64,000 nt of DNA from Brevundimonas sp. GTDB lineage: Bacteria > Pseudomonadota > Alphaproteobacteria > Caulobacterales > Caulobacteraceae. Shown here in pieces: positions 40,497-49,750 of the stretch; positions within the stretch are counted from its first letter, which is position 1, and the number at the start of each line of letters is the position of its first letter. The notes under the pieces were generated by a model. That model searched no databases and was not told the origin of the DNA. It saw only the letters and a list, made by a program, of their open reading frames with translations. The translations under genes were made by a program, and so were the position numbers. Where the stretch lies: assembly GCF_019636155.1 (NCBI RefSeq), contig NZ_JAHBYB010000001.1:303395-367394 (forward strand), read 5' to 3'.

Positions 40497-40796
40497 ATGA
40501 GGCTTAAGCCCATGCTGCAAGAGCGACGCCTGAACGATAAAGGCGAACAATACGTGGTCGGACCGACCGGAACTCCCCTGACGCTCAGCGACCTGCCGCC
40601 GGCGAACACCGACCGCTGGGTCATCCGCCGCAAGGCCGAGGTCGTCGCCGCCGTGCGCGGCGGCCTGCTCAGCCTCGAAGACGCCCTGGCGCGCTATCGC
40701 CTGACCACGGAGGAATTCCTGGCCTGGCAGAAGGCGATCGACAAATGGGGCATGCAGGGCCTGCGCACGACGCGGATCCAGAGCTACCGCAGCTAG
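40497..40796 (+). CDS. sciP: CtrA inhibitor SciP (DUF1153)
   Basis: 99 residues. YVVGPTGTPLTLSDLPPANTDRWVIRRKAEVVAAVRGGLLSLEDALARY then LTTEEFLAWQKAID closely follow Caulobacter SciP, a small helix-turn-helix protein that blocks CtrA-activated transcription during the swarmer phase. The first ATG is at 40497; a second at 40512 has GAGG ahead of it and may be the true start. It sits after flgE, as in Caulobacter, and is followed by a hairpin terminator. A candidate CtrA box precedes it, giving a feedback loop. Confidence 0.92.
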   Translation: MRLKPMLQERRLNDKGEQYVVGPTGTPLTLSDLPPANTDRWVIRRKAEVVAAVRGGLLSLEDALARYRLTTEEFLAWQKAIDKWGMQGLRTTRIQSYRS

Positions 40797-40819
40797 GGGT
40801 CCCCATCCTCGAAGACACG

Positions 40820-40849
40820 ACGGCCGCATCCGGCGACGGGTGCGGCCGT
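40820..40849 (+). terminator. Hairpin terminator after sciP
   Basis: ACGGCCGCA (40820-40828) pairs exactly with TGCGGCCGT (40841-40849), with a 12-base loop and TGTCGTTTCC after it. The T-run is short. It lies between convergent sciP and pntB. Confidence 0.6.
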
Positions 40850-40908
40850 TGTCGTTTCCAGCCAGTCTAGAGACTGCTCCGCGGAGGAGGCATCGCTTCG
40901 CGATGGCC

Positions 40909-42324
40909 TCACAGCCCCTTCACGATCCCCTCGACCATCTTCTTGGCGTCGGCGAATAGCATCATGGTGTTGTCGCGGAAGAACAGTTCGTTCTCGACCC
41001 CGGCGTATCCCGCCGCCATGCCGCGCTTCACGAACAGCACCGTTCCCGCCTTCTCCACGTCCAGCACCGGCATGCCGAAGATCGGGCTTTGCGGGTCGGT
41101 CTTGGCGGCGGGGTTGGTCACGTCGTTGGCGCCGATGACGAAGGCCACGTCGCAGGTCGAGAATTCGCTGTTGATGTCCTCCAGCTCGAACACCTCGTCA
41201 TAGGGGACGTTGGCCTCGGCCAGCAGCACGTTCATGTGGCCGGGCATGCGGCCGGCGACGGGGTGGATGGCGTATTTCACCTCGACCCCTTCTTCCTTCA
41301 GCTTGTCGGCCATTTCGCGCAGGGCGTGCTGGGCCTGGGCCACCGCCATGCCGTATCCGGGCACGATGATGACCTTGGACGCGTTCTTCATGATGAAGGC
41401 GGCGTCGTCGGCGCTGCCCTGTTTGACCGGCCGGGTCTCGACGTGACCGCCACCCGCCGCCGCCGTCTCGCCGCCGAAGCCGCCCAGGATGACGCTGAAG
41501 AAGCTGCGGTTCATCCCCTTGCACATGATGTAGCTCAGGATCGCGCCCGACGACCCGACCAGGGCGCCGGTGATGATCAGAGCGATGTTCTCCAGCGTGA
41601 AGCCCAGGGCCGCCGCAGCCCAGCCGGAGTAGGAGTTCAGCATCGACACCACCACCGGCATGTCGGCCCCGCCGATAGGGATGATCAGGGTGGCCCCCAG
41701 CACCAGGGCGATGACGAACACCCCCCAGAAGGCCCAGACCGCCGTTCCGCCCGACCCGATCATGACGCCGATCAGCAGCACCATGCCCAGGGCCAGGCCG
41801 ATGTTGATCAGGTGCCGCGCCGGCAGGATGATCGGCGCCCCCGACATGTTGCCGTTCAGCTTGGCGAAGGCGATGACCGAGCCCGTGAAGGTCACCGCCC
41901 CGATGGCCACGCCCAGGCTCAGTTCGATGATCGAGGCGACCTTGATCCCGCCCGCCCCGTCCGAAATGCCGAAGGCCACGGGCGCATAGACGGCGCCGAC
42001 CGCGACCAGGCAGGCCGCCATCCCGACCAGCGAGTGGAAGGCGGCGACCAGTTGCGGCATCTGGGTCATGGCCACGCGGTTGGCGATCACCGCCCCGATC
42101 CCGCCGCCGACCACCACGCCCCCCGCGATCAGCCCCAGGGTCAGCGGGTCCAGCGCCCCGGTGGCCCCCAGCGTCAGCAGGGTGACGCCGATGGCCAGGG
42201 CCATGCCGATCATGCCGAAGGTGTTGCCCCGCCGGCTGGTCTCTGGACTGGACAGGCCCCGCAGGCTCAGGATGAACAGGACGCCCGCCGCCAGATAGGC
42301 CAGGGCCGCGATCGATGCGTTCAT
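40909..42324 (-). CDS. pntB: NAD(P) transhydrogenase beta subunit PntB
   Basis: 471-residue membrane protein. It has about nine membrane segments, then the NADP(H)-binding domain III: VIIVPGYGMAVAQAQHAL, IHPVAGRMPGHMNVLLAEANVPYDEV, VIGANDVTNPAAKTDP, and the FVKRGMAAGYAGVENELF C-terminal segment. Together with the alpha parts it uses the proton gradient to make NADPH from NADH. Start ATG 42324 is chosen by homology; the frame extends upstream to 42549. It overlaps the preceding small gene by ATGA. Confidence 0.93.
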   Translation of the reverse strand: MNASIAALAYLAAGVLFILSLRGLSSPETSRRGNTFGMIGMALAIGVTLLTLGATGALDPLTLGLIAGGVVVGGGIGAVIANRVAMTQMPQLVAAFHSLVGMAACLVAVGAVYAPVAFGISDGAGGIKVASIIELSLGVAIGAVTFTGSVIAFAKLNGNMSGAPIILPARHLINIGLALGMVLLIGVMIGSGGTAVWAFWGVFVIALVLGATLIIPIGGADMPVVVSMLNSYSGWAAAALGFTLENIALIITGALVGSSGAILSYIMCKGMNRSFFSVILGGFGGETAAAGGGHVETRPVKQGSADDAAFIMKNASKVIIVPGYGMAVAQAQHALREMADKLKEEGVEVKYAIHPVAGRMPGHMNVLLAEANVPYDEVFELEDINSEFSTCDVAFVIGANDVTNPAAKTDPQSPIFGMPVLDVEKAGTVLFVKRGMAAGYAGVENELFFRDNTMMLFADAKKMVEGIVKGL

Positions 42325-42617
42325 GGGTTTCCGCCCCCTCCGGGCAGGTTCATGGTCCGGCTCAACCGCCACAGGGCGGCGGCGATGAAGACGGGCGCCA
42401 GAACCAGCAGCAGCCAGTCGATCGGCGTCAGGGCCCGCGCCTGCACCAAAACCCGGGCGATGATGGCCGAAAACACCAGCACGATGCCGCAGTCGTGGAA
42501 GCGCAGCTTCTGGATCGGATTGCGCACGGCCAGCCAGCCCCACAGCCACAGGCCCAGGCCGATCCCCGTGGCGGCCCAGGAGGCGGTGACGGCGATGCGG
42601 ACGGCGTCGGGCGTCAT
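42321..42617 (-). CDS. Small membrane protein between pntAb and pntB
   Basis: 98 residues with three hydrophobic segments (VTASWAATGIGLGLWLWGWLAV, IVLFS-type VLVFSAIIARVL, WLLLVLAPVFIAAAL). Start ATG 42617 overlaps the pntAb stop (ATGA), and its own stop overlaps the pntB start, so it is a true operon member. No family recognised. It may be an accessory membrane subunit or an assembly helper of the transhydrogenase; that is inference from position. Confidence 0.7.
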   Translation of the reverse strand: MTPDAVRIAVTASWAATGIGLGLWLWGWLAVRNPIQKLRFHDCGIVLVFSAIIARVLVQARALTPIDWLLLVLAPVFIAAALWRLSRTMNLPGGGGNP

Positions 42618-42940
42618 CCCGCCTCCGCGACCGGCTTGGGCTTTTCCTTCTTGCGATACATGGCCAGCATCCGTCGCGTGACCATGAAGCCGCCGAAGAT
42701 GTTGACGCTGGCCAGGGTCACGGCCGCCACCCCCGCGCCCTTGGCCACCCATCCACTGTCGGACGACAGGGCCGCCGCCGCCAGCAGGCCGCCGACGATG
42801 ATGACGGAAGAAATCGCATTGGTCACCGCCATCAGCGGCGTATGCAGGGCCGGCGTCACCGACCAGACGACATAATAGCCGACGAAGATCGCCAGCACGA
42901 AGATGGCCAGGCGGAAGACGGTGGGATCGACGTGTTCCAT
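42614..42940 (-). CDS. pntAb: NAD(P) transhydrogenase alpha subunit, membrane part
   Basis: 108 residues with three to four membrane spans. FRLAIFVLAIFVGYYVVWSVTPALHTPLMAVTNAISSVIIVGGLL and ASVNIFGGFMVTRRMLAMYRKK are the typical PntAb sequence. Forms the proton channel with PntB. The alpha subunit is split into two genes, the usual state in alphaproteobacteria. ATG 42940 chosen; the frame extends to 43144 over the preceding gene. Confidence 0.92.
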   Translation of the reverse strand: MEHVDPTVFRLAIFVLAIFVGYYVVWSVTPALHTPLMAVTNAISSVIIVGGLLAAAALSSDSGWVAKGAGVAAVTLASVNIFGGFMVTRRMLAMYRKKEKPKPVAEAG

Positions 42941-42942
42941 GC

Positions 42943-43185
42943 TCAAACCTTCCTCTCGAGTCGCTGATCGATACTGAGAAGAATCAGCAATATTCCGCCC
43001 GTCACAAACGTCTCGCCTATCGACCATGCGGCGCGCTCCCAAGCGGGCACCATGCCAAGAGCATGGGGTGCAGTCGGTGAAACGAGGAGAGTCGAGACGA
43101 TACCGGAGACGGCCCGGTAGAGACCCAACAGCATGTAAGCCCACGCCGCCAGCGTCAGAAACGTTCTGAAGCGGCGCCCAATCAT
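42943..43185 (-). CDS. Small membrane protein between pntAa and pntAb
   Basis: 80 residues with two to three hydrophobic helices (TFLTLAAWAYMLLGLYRAVSG; ETFVTGGILLILLSI). Its ATG overlaps the pntAa stop (ATGA at 43182-43185) and it ends two bases before the pntAb start, so translation is coupled. No family recognised. AT content is a little higher than in pnt genes. Role unknown; it may be a lineage-specific insertion in the operon. Confidence 0.65.
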   Translation of the reverse strand: MIGRRFRTFLTLAAWAYMLLGLYRAVSGIVSTLLVSPTAPHALGMVPAWERAAWSIGETFVTGGILLILLSIDQRLERKV

Positions 43186-44315
43186 CCCCTCACCCCCTCA
43201 TGCGCCACGGCGCCGCCGTGGGTGACGACGGCGGCCTTCAGGATCTCGTCCTCCAGGTCCAGCACCAGGGCGCCGTCCTTGATCATCAGGTCCAGGAAGG
43301 CCGTCAGGTTGCGGGCGTAAAGGGCGCTGGCGTCCGCCGCGATGCGGCCGGGCAGATTGGCGGGGGCGACGATGGCGACGCCGTTCGCCGTCACCGTCGT
43401 CTCGTTCAGCCTGGCCCCCTGGACGTTGCCGCCGTTCTCAATGGCCAGGTCGACGATGACCGAGCCGGGCTTCATCGAGGCCACATGGTCCGCCGTGACC
43501 AGCACCGGCGCCGCGCGGCCGGGGATCAGGGCGGTGGTGATGACGATGTCCTGCTTCCTGATGTGTTCGCCGGTCAGGGCCGCCTGTTTGGCCATGTATT
43601 CGGCCGACATGGGCTTGGCGTAGCCGCCGGCGGTCTGGGCGTTGGCGAACTCTTCGTCCTCGACGGCGATGAATTTGGCGCCCAGGCTTTCGACCTGTTC
43701 CTTGGTGGCGGGCCGCACATCGGTGGCGGTGACCACGGCGCCGAGGCGGCGCGCGGTGGCGATGGCCTGAAGCCCCGCGACGCCCACGCCCATGACGAAG
43801 ACCTTGGCCGGGGCGACGGTGCCCGCCGCCGTCATCATCATCGGAAAGCCGCGGCCATAGGCGTTGGCCGCCTCGATCACCGCCCGGTATCCGGCCAGGT
43901 TCGCCTGGGACGACAGCACGTCCATGACCTGGGCGCGGGTGATGCGGGGCACGAATTCCATGCCGAAGGCGGTGACCCCAGCCGTCTTCAGGGCCTCGAC
44001 CGTATCCTTTTCCCGATAGGCGTCCAGCATGGCCACGACCACGGCGCCGGGCTTCAGGGCGCTGATCTCCTGGGCCGTCGGGCCACGCACCTTCAGCAGG
44101 ACATCGGCGCCCGCCAGGGCCGCCTTGGTGTCCTTGGCCACGGTGGCGTCGGCGGCGGCGTAGTCGGCGTCAGGGATGGAGGAGCCCAGGCCGGTCCCGG
44201 CCTCGACCGTGACGGTCGCGCCCAGGGCGATCAGCTTCTTCACCGTCTCGGGCGTGACGGCGCAGCGGGTCTCGCCTTCACGGCGTTCGCGGGTGACGGC
44301 GACGGCGACGGCCAA
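43182..44315 (-). CDS. pntAa: NAD(P) transhydrogenase alpha subunit, soluble part
   Basis: 377 residues, NAD(H)-binding domain I. AVTRERREGETRCAVTPETVKKLIALGATVTVEAGTG is the family start. Then come RAQVMDVLSSQANLAGYRAVIEAA, the Rossmann segment KVFVMGVGVAGLQAIATARRLGAVVTATDVRP, and a C-terminal AALTGEHIRKQDIVITTALIPGRAAPVLV. TTG 44315 is the likely start, with GGGGAG about 10 bases upstream. First gene of the pnt operon. Confidence 0.93.
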   Translation of the reverse strand: MAVAVAVTRERREGETRCAVTPETVKKLIALGATVTVEAGTGLGSSIPDADYAAADATVAKDTKAALAGADVLLKVRGPTAQEISALKPGAVVVAMLDAYREKDTVEALKTAGVTAFGMEFVPRITRAQVMDVLSSQANLAGYRAVIEAANAYGRGFPMMMTAAGTVAPAKVFVMGVGVAGLQAIATARRLGAVVTATDVRPATKEQVESLGAKFIAVEDEEFANAQTAGGYAKPMSAEYMAKQAALTGEHIRKQDIVITTALIPGRAAPVLVTADHVASMKPGSVIVDLAIENGGNVQGARLNETTVTANGVAIVAPANLPGRIAADASALYARNLTAFLDLMIKDGALVLDLEDEILKAAVVTHGGAVAHEGVRG

Positions 44316-44405
44316 GCGAATCTCCCCGTTCGTTCGGAACGGTCGGACGTTAGGCCGAATGCGAAGGGGGCGTCAAAAGGCGCGGCGCACGGCCGCACCG
44401 GGTGT

Positions 44406-44645
44406 TCAGTGGGCGGGCTTGGACCGCAGCAGGAACCAGCCCGCGACCGACACCACAACGGCGGCGATCAGCCCGGCGATGAAGCTGCCGCCCGGCTGGA
44501 ACCACAGGGTCAGGAACAGGACAATGACCGCCGTGGCCAGGCACGACCATTTGAACAGCACCATGAACAGCGCCCAGGTCGAGACCTGCTCGCTGATCTC
44601 CTGCGAGCCACGCTGATAGTCGTCGGTGTGATGAGCGCCGGCCAT
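44406..44645 (-). CDS. aa3-type cytochrome c oxidase subunit IV
   Basis: 79 residues. DYQRGSQEISEQVSTWALFMVLFKWSCLATAVIVLFLTLWF is the signature of the alphaproteobacterial aa3 oxidase subunit IV. Two membrane helices follow. It is a small accessory subunit of the respiratory oxidase. It lies 90 bases ahead of pntAa on the same strand. Confidence 0.88.
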   Translation of the reverse strand: MAGAHHTDDYQRGSQEISEQVSTWALFMVLFKWSCLATAVIVLFLTLWFQPGGSFIAGLIAAVVVSVAGWFLLRSKPAH

Positions 44646-44718
44646 GAGGTCCCCGGTAATGAGAGTCTGTCGGGCCGCTATTAAGCCGCGACCGCCGCCG
44701 GCTCAACCCCATCGTGCC

Positions 44719-47700
44719 TCATCGCATCAGGTCCGGATGTCGCGCCTCGAAGACCGAGAACTCATCGGAGATGTCGATGGACAGCCGCCGCGCCCGCTCC
44801 ACGTCCTCGCGCCCGCCCGCATCGCCCAGAGCCAGCCGCGACAGACCCCGCCCATAGAGCGACGCCGGTAGATCCGGCCGACCGGTCAGAGCCCGGTCGT
44901 ATTCCGCTCTAGCCTCCTCGTACCGACCCAGTTGCAGCAGGACCATGGCCCGGCTGTCGATGATGCTGGCCTCGCCCGCGGCGGCGGCGGTATCGCAGTC
45001 TGCCAGAGCCTGTTCCAGATCAAAGCCCGTGATGGCCTGGTTCCAGCAGATCGTGTTCATCAACGCGGGGTCTCCACCCGCCATGCCGCGCAAGGCGTCG
45101 AAATCGGCGCGGGCGTCCGCATCGTCGCCCGCCCGGGCGCGCAGTTCGGCCCGCTCCGCCAGCAGGTTGAAACTGGCGGCGGTTTCGGCGATCGCGTGGT
45201 CCACGGCCTGCAGCGCCTCGGTAAAGTCCCCCTGACGTCGCGCGATGTCGTTCAGCACGGTGAGGGCGACGAGATTGTCCGGGTCGGCCTCCAGCTTGTC
45301 GCGGATCAGACCCAGGGCCTCGTCCGTCCGGCTCAACCGCACCAGGGCCCTGAGCTCGCCGTAAAGACCCGTATCATTTGACGGAGCGGCGGTCTTCAAT
45401 GCCCGGTAGTCGACCAGCGACCGGTCTGAGCGGCCCAGATTGTAATAGGCCGAGCCCCGCCCGGACAGGGCCGTCAGATCGCCGGGATCCAGCCTCAGGG
45501 CGACCGAGAAGCTGACAACGGCGTCGGCGTAACGGCCATCGGCCAGGGCCACCCGCCCCTCACCCACATTGGCTTCGAGATCGGCCGGATCCAGCTCCAG
45601 CGCGCGCTCATAGTCGGCCCTGGCGCCCTCGCGATCCCGGGCGCCCAGCCGCACCTCGGCCCGTGTCCGCAGGGCCTTGGCGTTTTCCGGCTCCCGCTCC
45701 AGAGCGGCGTCCAGCAGGGCCCGCGCACCCACATCGTCGCCCGCGGTCTGCGCCGCCTCGGCCCTTTCGATCAGGGTCTCGACGGTATCTTCGCCGGGGC
45801 TCAGCCGCGCCCGATCCGCCGCCGTGGCGGAATAGTCGGCCGGCGCCCGCAGACGCACCACGGCCCCAACCAGACCGGCTGCCTGCTTGCGGGCCTGGTC
45901 CATCTCCTCGGCCGTGATTTCGGGCCTCAGGCTGGTCATCGTGCGCGTCACGGTGACCACCCCGTCGGTCAGGTCGGCGCTGCGCTCGATGCGGAAACCG
46001 CCCGCCTCAATGGATTGATCGCCCCCTTCCAGGCGGAAACCTTCGCCCCGGTTGGGCAGGACCACGCGAACGGTCGACCGGTTCATCCACGGATAGGCCA
46101 GGGCGTAGGGATAGTCGGCGTAGGGCGCCTCCAGCCCCGTTCGCTTGGCCTGGTTCGGAATCGACATCGCCACTTCCGGCAGCGCCATCACCCGCCCGCC
46201 GGTGGTCGTGATCCAGTTCTGCGGCCCCTTGGCGGTCAGGATCACATGGAAGGCGTTGGCGTCTTCGTCATAGCGGGTGTCGACCGTCTCCAGGGTCCCG
46301 CTCCCCGCGCTCCTGTCCGCCTGGGCCCGCATCAGGGTTTCCAGCTGATCGCGGGGAATGGCGCCGAACTGCTGGCGCGCCTGGACGGCCAGGTCGCCGC
46401 GATAGGTCATGGTGAAGGTGATCGCGGCCTGGGCGTCCAACCCCGCCGTGGCGTCGACATCGGCCAGAGTCTCCGAGGTCGGGATCGTCAGGGGCGGCGC
46501 CTCGATCGGGATCAGGTCCGCGTCCTGGCTACGGACCGGCAGGGCCCAGACGTAGGCGGGGGGCGTCAGGCCCGCCAGGTCGCGATCCCCTACGCGGGCG
46601 CCGTCCATCCAGTAGATGGCGCCGTCGATGGTGGCTCGGACCAGCACATGGTCAAACCATCCGACAGCAGGCAGACGGTCGGGCATGCCGTCCCCCGTCG
46701 TGGTGCTGACCAGGGCCGCCTCGGCCTCCACGCCCAGGCCGTGCAGCAGGGCCAGCAGCAGAGCCGTCTTGCCCTTGCAGTCGCCATAGCGGCTACGCCA
46801 GACTTCGTCGGCGGTCATCGGCACATAGCCGCCCTCGCCCATCGACAGAGCCAGATAGCGGACATCGTCCTGCACCAGGCGAAGCGCCGCCGCCGCCCGC
46901 GCCTGGGGGGTGTCATGGGCCGCGCGAATCCGCTCGATCTCGGCATGAAGCGGCGAGTCCGCTTCCAGGGTGGCGGCCTGGACATAGAGGGGAACCATCA
47001 GATCGGCGACATCGCTCCACGCCGTCATGTCGGTGACCTGGATCTCACGCGTGCGGAAACGGGCGGGCAGATTGTTCGGCACATGCTCCGGCGCCAGATT
47101 GCGTTCCTGGATCTCGAATACGAAGTCGCCGCCGACCCGTTGGGCGCGTGTCGCCTCCCATGGGGTGAGGGCCTGCGCCCGCAGGGCCATGTCCGCAGGC
47201 CACGTCAGCCGCAGGCGATAGAACTCCACCGGAAACCCCACGATCAGGGCCGTCAGATACTCGCGGTGGGGCGCCAGGACACCGCCGTCGTCATGGATGG
47301 TGAAGGCCGTTTCCAGAATGTCGCCGACCCGCAGATCGCGGGGTTGCAGGGTGGCCGTAAGCCGGCCGTCCAGCATGGATGCTTCCAGATTGTTCTCGCG
47401 GCGCAGGGTCTGGAAGGTCTGTCCTTCCAGGGCGTCGATGACTTCATCGCCCCGAATGATGCGGATCGAATGGACCACCAGTCGCTCGCGCGGCGGACTG
47501 AATTCTCCGCTGACCGTGCTGACCAGCGGCAGGCCTTGGCGCGTCTGCACCTTGAGGCGGCGCATCTGATAGGTGTGCACCCCCTCGGCGTCGATCCGCA
47601 CCTGCTCGTCCGCGGCCAGGATGCGAATGGGGGCGTCGTCGGAGGATGCGGACGTCTCGATCCGGGGCGCCGGCAGGACCCAGGCCGGGACGGGGGCCCG

Positions 47701-47811
47701 CTCGACCTCCTGCGCCGCGGCCGGGCCGCAGATCAACACCAGGCCAGCGAAAACCGCCGCAACCAGAACTCGCACCATATCCACGCCCACTCTTTTTGCG
47801 AGGTTTAGCAT
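44719..47811 (-). CDS. DUF3857/transglutaminase-like/TPR secreted protein
   Basis: 1030 residues. Signal peptide (VFAGLVLICGPAAAQ), then a DUF3857 domain (about residues 60-240). A transglutaminase-like core follows, with its catalytic residues visible: Cys in RYGDCKGKTALLLALL, His in FDHVLVRA and Asp in YWMDGARV. After a beta-rich linker comes a TPR array from about residue 650 (GARALLDAALEREPENAKALRTRAEVR and further repeats). Location is probably periplasm; function is unknown, perhaps peptide or envelope processing. ATG 47811 is given; ATG 47778 (MVRVLVAAVF) is an equally good start. Confidence 0.8.
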   Translation of the reverse strand: MLNLAKRVGVDMVRVLVAAVFAGLVLICGPAAAQEVERAPVPAWVLPAPRIETSASSDDAPIRILAADEQVRIDAEGVHTYQMRRLKVQTRQGLPLVSTVSGEFSPPRERLVVHSIRIIRGDEVIDALEGQTFQTLRRENNLEASMLDGRLTATLQPRDLRVGDILETAFTIHDDGGVLAPHREYLTALIVGFPVEFYRLRLTWPADMALRAQALTPWEATRAQRVGGDFVFEIQERNLAPEHVPNNLPARFRTREIQVTDMTAWSDVADLMVPLYVQAATLEADSPLHAEIERIRAAHDTPQARAAAALRLVQDDVRYLALSMGEGGYVPMTADEVWRSRYGDCKGKTALLLALLHGLGVEAEAALVSTTTGDGMPDRLPAVGWFDHVLVRATIDGAIYWMDGARVGDRDLAGLTPPAYVWALPVRSQDADLIPIEAPPLTIPTSETLADVDATAGLDAQAAITFTMTYRGDLAVQARQQFGAIPRDQLETLMRAQADRSAGSGTLETVDTRYDEDANAFHVILTAKGPQNWITTTGGRVMALPEVAMSIPNQAKRTGLEAPYADYPYALAYPWMNRSTVRVVLPNRGEGFRLEGGDQSIEAGGFRIERSADLTDGVVTVTRTMTSLRPEITAEEMDQARKQAAGLVGAVVRLRAPADYSATAADRARLSPGEDTVETLIERAEAAQTAGDDVGARALLDAALEREPENAKALRTRAEVRLGARDREGARADYERALELDPADLEANVGEGRVALADGRYADAVVSFSVALRLDPGDLTALSGRGSAYYNLGRSDRSLVDYRALKTAAPSNDTGLYGELRALVRLSRTDEALGLIRDKLEADPDNLVALTVLNDIARRQGDFTEALQAVDHAIAETAASFNLLAERAELRARAGDDADARADFDALRGMAGGDPALMNTICWNQAITGFDLEQALADCDTAAAAGEASIIDSRAMVLLQLGRYEEARAEYDRALTGRPDLPASLYGRGLSRLALGDAGGREDVERARRLSIDISDEFSVFEARHPDLMR

Positions 47812-47852
47812 GGATGGCGTGTCAGGCCAGACCGCAGACAGGCTTCAGCGGT

Positions 47853-49652
47853 TCAAAGCGCCTCGAACTGATCGACCAGCCGCTCCAGCCGGCGGCAGCC
47901 GATGGTCCAGAAGGTCGGATCGCGCGGGTTCAGGCCGAAAGGGGCCAGGGCCTCGACATAGGTCCGGGTTCCACCGGCCGCCAGCAGGTCGCGGTACAGG
48001 GGGATGAAGCCTTCCGGATCGGCCCGCCGCGTTTCCATCAACGCCGCCACCAGCAGGTCGCCGAAGGCGTAGGCGTAGACATAGAAGGGCGAGTGGACGA
48101 AGTGGCTGACATAGCTCCACCAGTGCTCATAGCCGGGGTTCAGCGTCACCGCCGGGCCCAGGCTGGCGCCCATCTCCTCCAGCCAGATCTCGCCGATCCG
48201 GTCCGCCGACACCTCGCCCGACTGGCGCTCGTCATGGAAGCGGGTCTCGAAACGGTGAAAGGCGATCTGGCGCACGACAGTGTTCAGTCCATCCTCGATC
48301 CGCCCGGCCAGCAGGCCGCGCTGTTCCGCCGCCGGCGCGGTGGCCAGCAGGCGGTCGAAGGTCAGCCCCTCGGCGAAGATCGACGCCGTCTCCGCCAGGG
48401 TCAGCGGCGTGTCGCCCAGCAGGGTCCCCTGCCCCGCCGCCAGGGTCTGGTGCACCCCATGGCCCAGTTCGTGCGCCAGGGTCAGGACGTCGCGCCTTTC
48501 CCCCATCCAGTTCAGAAAGACGTAGGGGTGCCGGTTCGCCGTCACCGGATGAGCATAGGCGCCCGACTGTTTCCCCGGACGCGCCCGCGCGTCGATCCAC
48601 GGCCGGTCGAAGAACCAGCCGGCCCGTTCCGCGAAGTCGCCGCCCAGGTCGGAGAAGCTGTCCAGCACGATCTGGCGCCCGGTCTTCCAGTCGAAGGCGC
48701 GCGGGGCGGTGGTCTCAATCGGGGCGTTGCGGTCCCACTGGTCCAGGGTCGTCTTGCCCATGGCCCTGGCTTTCAGGGCGTAATAGCGGTGCGACAGGCG
48801 CGGATAGGCGTCGGCCACCGCCTGGGCCATGGCCTCCACCGCCTCGCCATCGACCTCATTGCCCAGGTGGCGGCTGTCGGCCGGGCGTCTGAAGCCGCGC
48901 CAGCGATCCTCCATCGCCTTGTCGGCGGCCACGGTGTTCAGCACCAGGGCCAGGGTCGGAACGCGCTCGGCCAGGGCCAGGTTCAGCCCTTCGGCCGCCG
49001 CCTGACGCCGCGTCGCCTTGGGATCGGACAGGCGGTTCAGAGCCTCGGCCAGGGTCAGGTCGTCGTTGCCCGCCTCGACCCGCAGGGCGGCCAGGGTCTC
49101 GTCGAACAGGCGCGGCCATTGCGCCGTGATCGGCCCGCGCTCGGCGATGAACCGCTCCAGTTCGGGCGACAGTTCGTGCGGCTTCATGGCCCGCACCCGG
49201 CGCAGCCAGGGGCGCCAGCGCGCGGCCCCCGCATCGGCCGCCAGGGCCGCCTCCAGCGCCGCATCCGCGATGCCGTTGATCTCCAGCGTCAGCCAGACGG
49301 TCGGGGTGGCGATGGCGGTGATCTTTTCGCGCAGGTCCGCCTCGAACCCTTGCGCCGCCGCATCATCGCGCGCGGTCGAGGCCGCCAGGAAGGCGTAGGC
49401 GCCCAGCCCGCCCAGGATGTCCGACGCCCGTTCGAACAGGCCGATGGCCCGGTCCAGCAGGCCGCCCAGAACCGCCGCATCGCCCGACGCGGCCGCCAGC
49501 TTCCCCTGAAGGCCGTTCAGTTCATCGACCACCGTCCGGGCTGCGGCCAGATCGATCGCGACGCGCGCGTCCTCGCGCGAAACATAGAGGTCGGACAGGT
49601 CCCACAGGGGGGCGTCGGCGTTCGGGGCGGGGCTCTTGAAGGGGGCGTTCAT
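47853..49652 (-). CDS. M3 family oligoendopeptidase
   Basis: 599 residues. The zinc site HELGHGVHQTL (HExxH) is followed by a downstream glutamate in ASIFAEGLTFDRLLA. The N-terminus WDLSDLYVSREDARVAIDLAAARTVVDELNGLQGKL is that of the PepF/M3B group. Cytoplasmic enzyme that degrades short peptides. ATG 49652 is chosen; the frame extends to 49703. Divergent from the DUF4153 gene. Confidence 0.9.
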   Translation of the reverse strand: MNAPFKSPAPNADAPLWDLSDLYVSREDARVAIDLAAARTVVDELNGLQGKLAAASGDAAVLGGLLDRAIGLFERASDILGGLGAYAFLAASTARDDAAAQGFEADLREKITAIATPTVWLTLEINGIADAALEAALAADAGAARWRPWLRRVRAMKPHELSPELERFIAERGPITAQWPRLFDETLAALRVEAGNDDLTLAEALNRLSDPKATRRQAAAEGLNLALAERVPTLALVLNTVAADKAMEDRWRGFRRPADSRHLGNEVDGEAVEAMAQAVADAYPRLSHRYYALKARAMGKTTLDQWDRNAPIETTAPRAFDWKTGRQIVLDSFSDLGGDFAERAGWFFDRPWIDARARPGKQSGAYAHPVTANRHPYVFLNWMGERRDVLTLAHELGHGVHQTLAAGQGTLLGDTPLTLAETASIFAEGLTFDRLLATAPAAEQRGLLAGRIEDGLNTVVRQIAFHRFETRFHDERQSGEVSADRIGEIWLEEMGASLGPAVTLNPGYEHWWSYVSHFVHSPFYVYAYAFGDLLVAALMETRRADPEGFIPLYRDLLAAGGTRTYVEALAPFGLNPRDPTFWTIGCRRLERLVDQFEAL

Positions 49653-49750
49653 GCCGGGATTAGTGGGGTTCGCGCCCGCCCGGCGCAACCGGCCGCTTTG
49701 CAATCCGCGCGACTTGGGCCAGCCTGAGCCGGCTGAACAAGGACGCGCCG

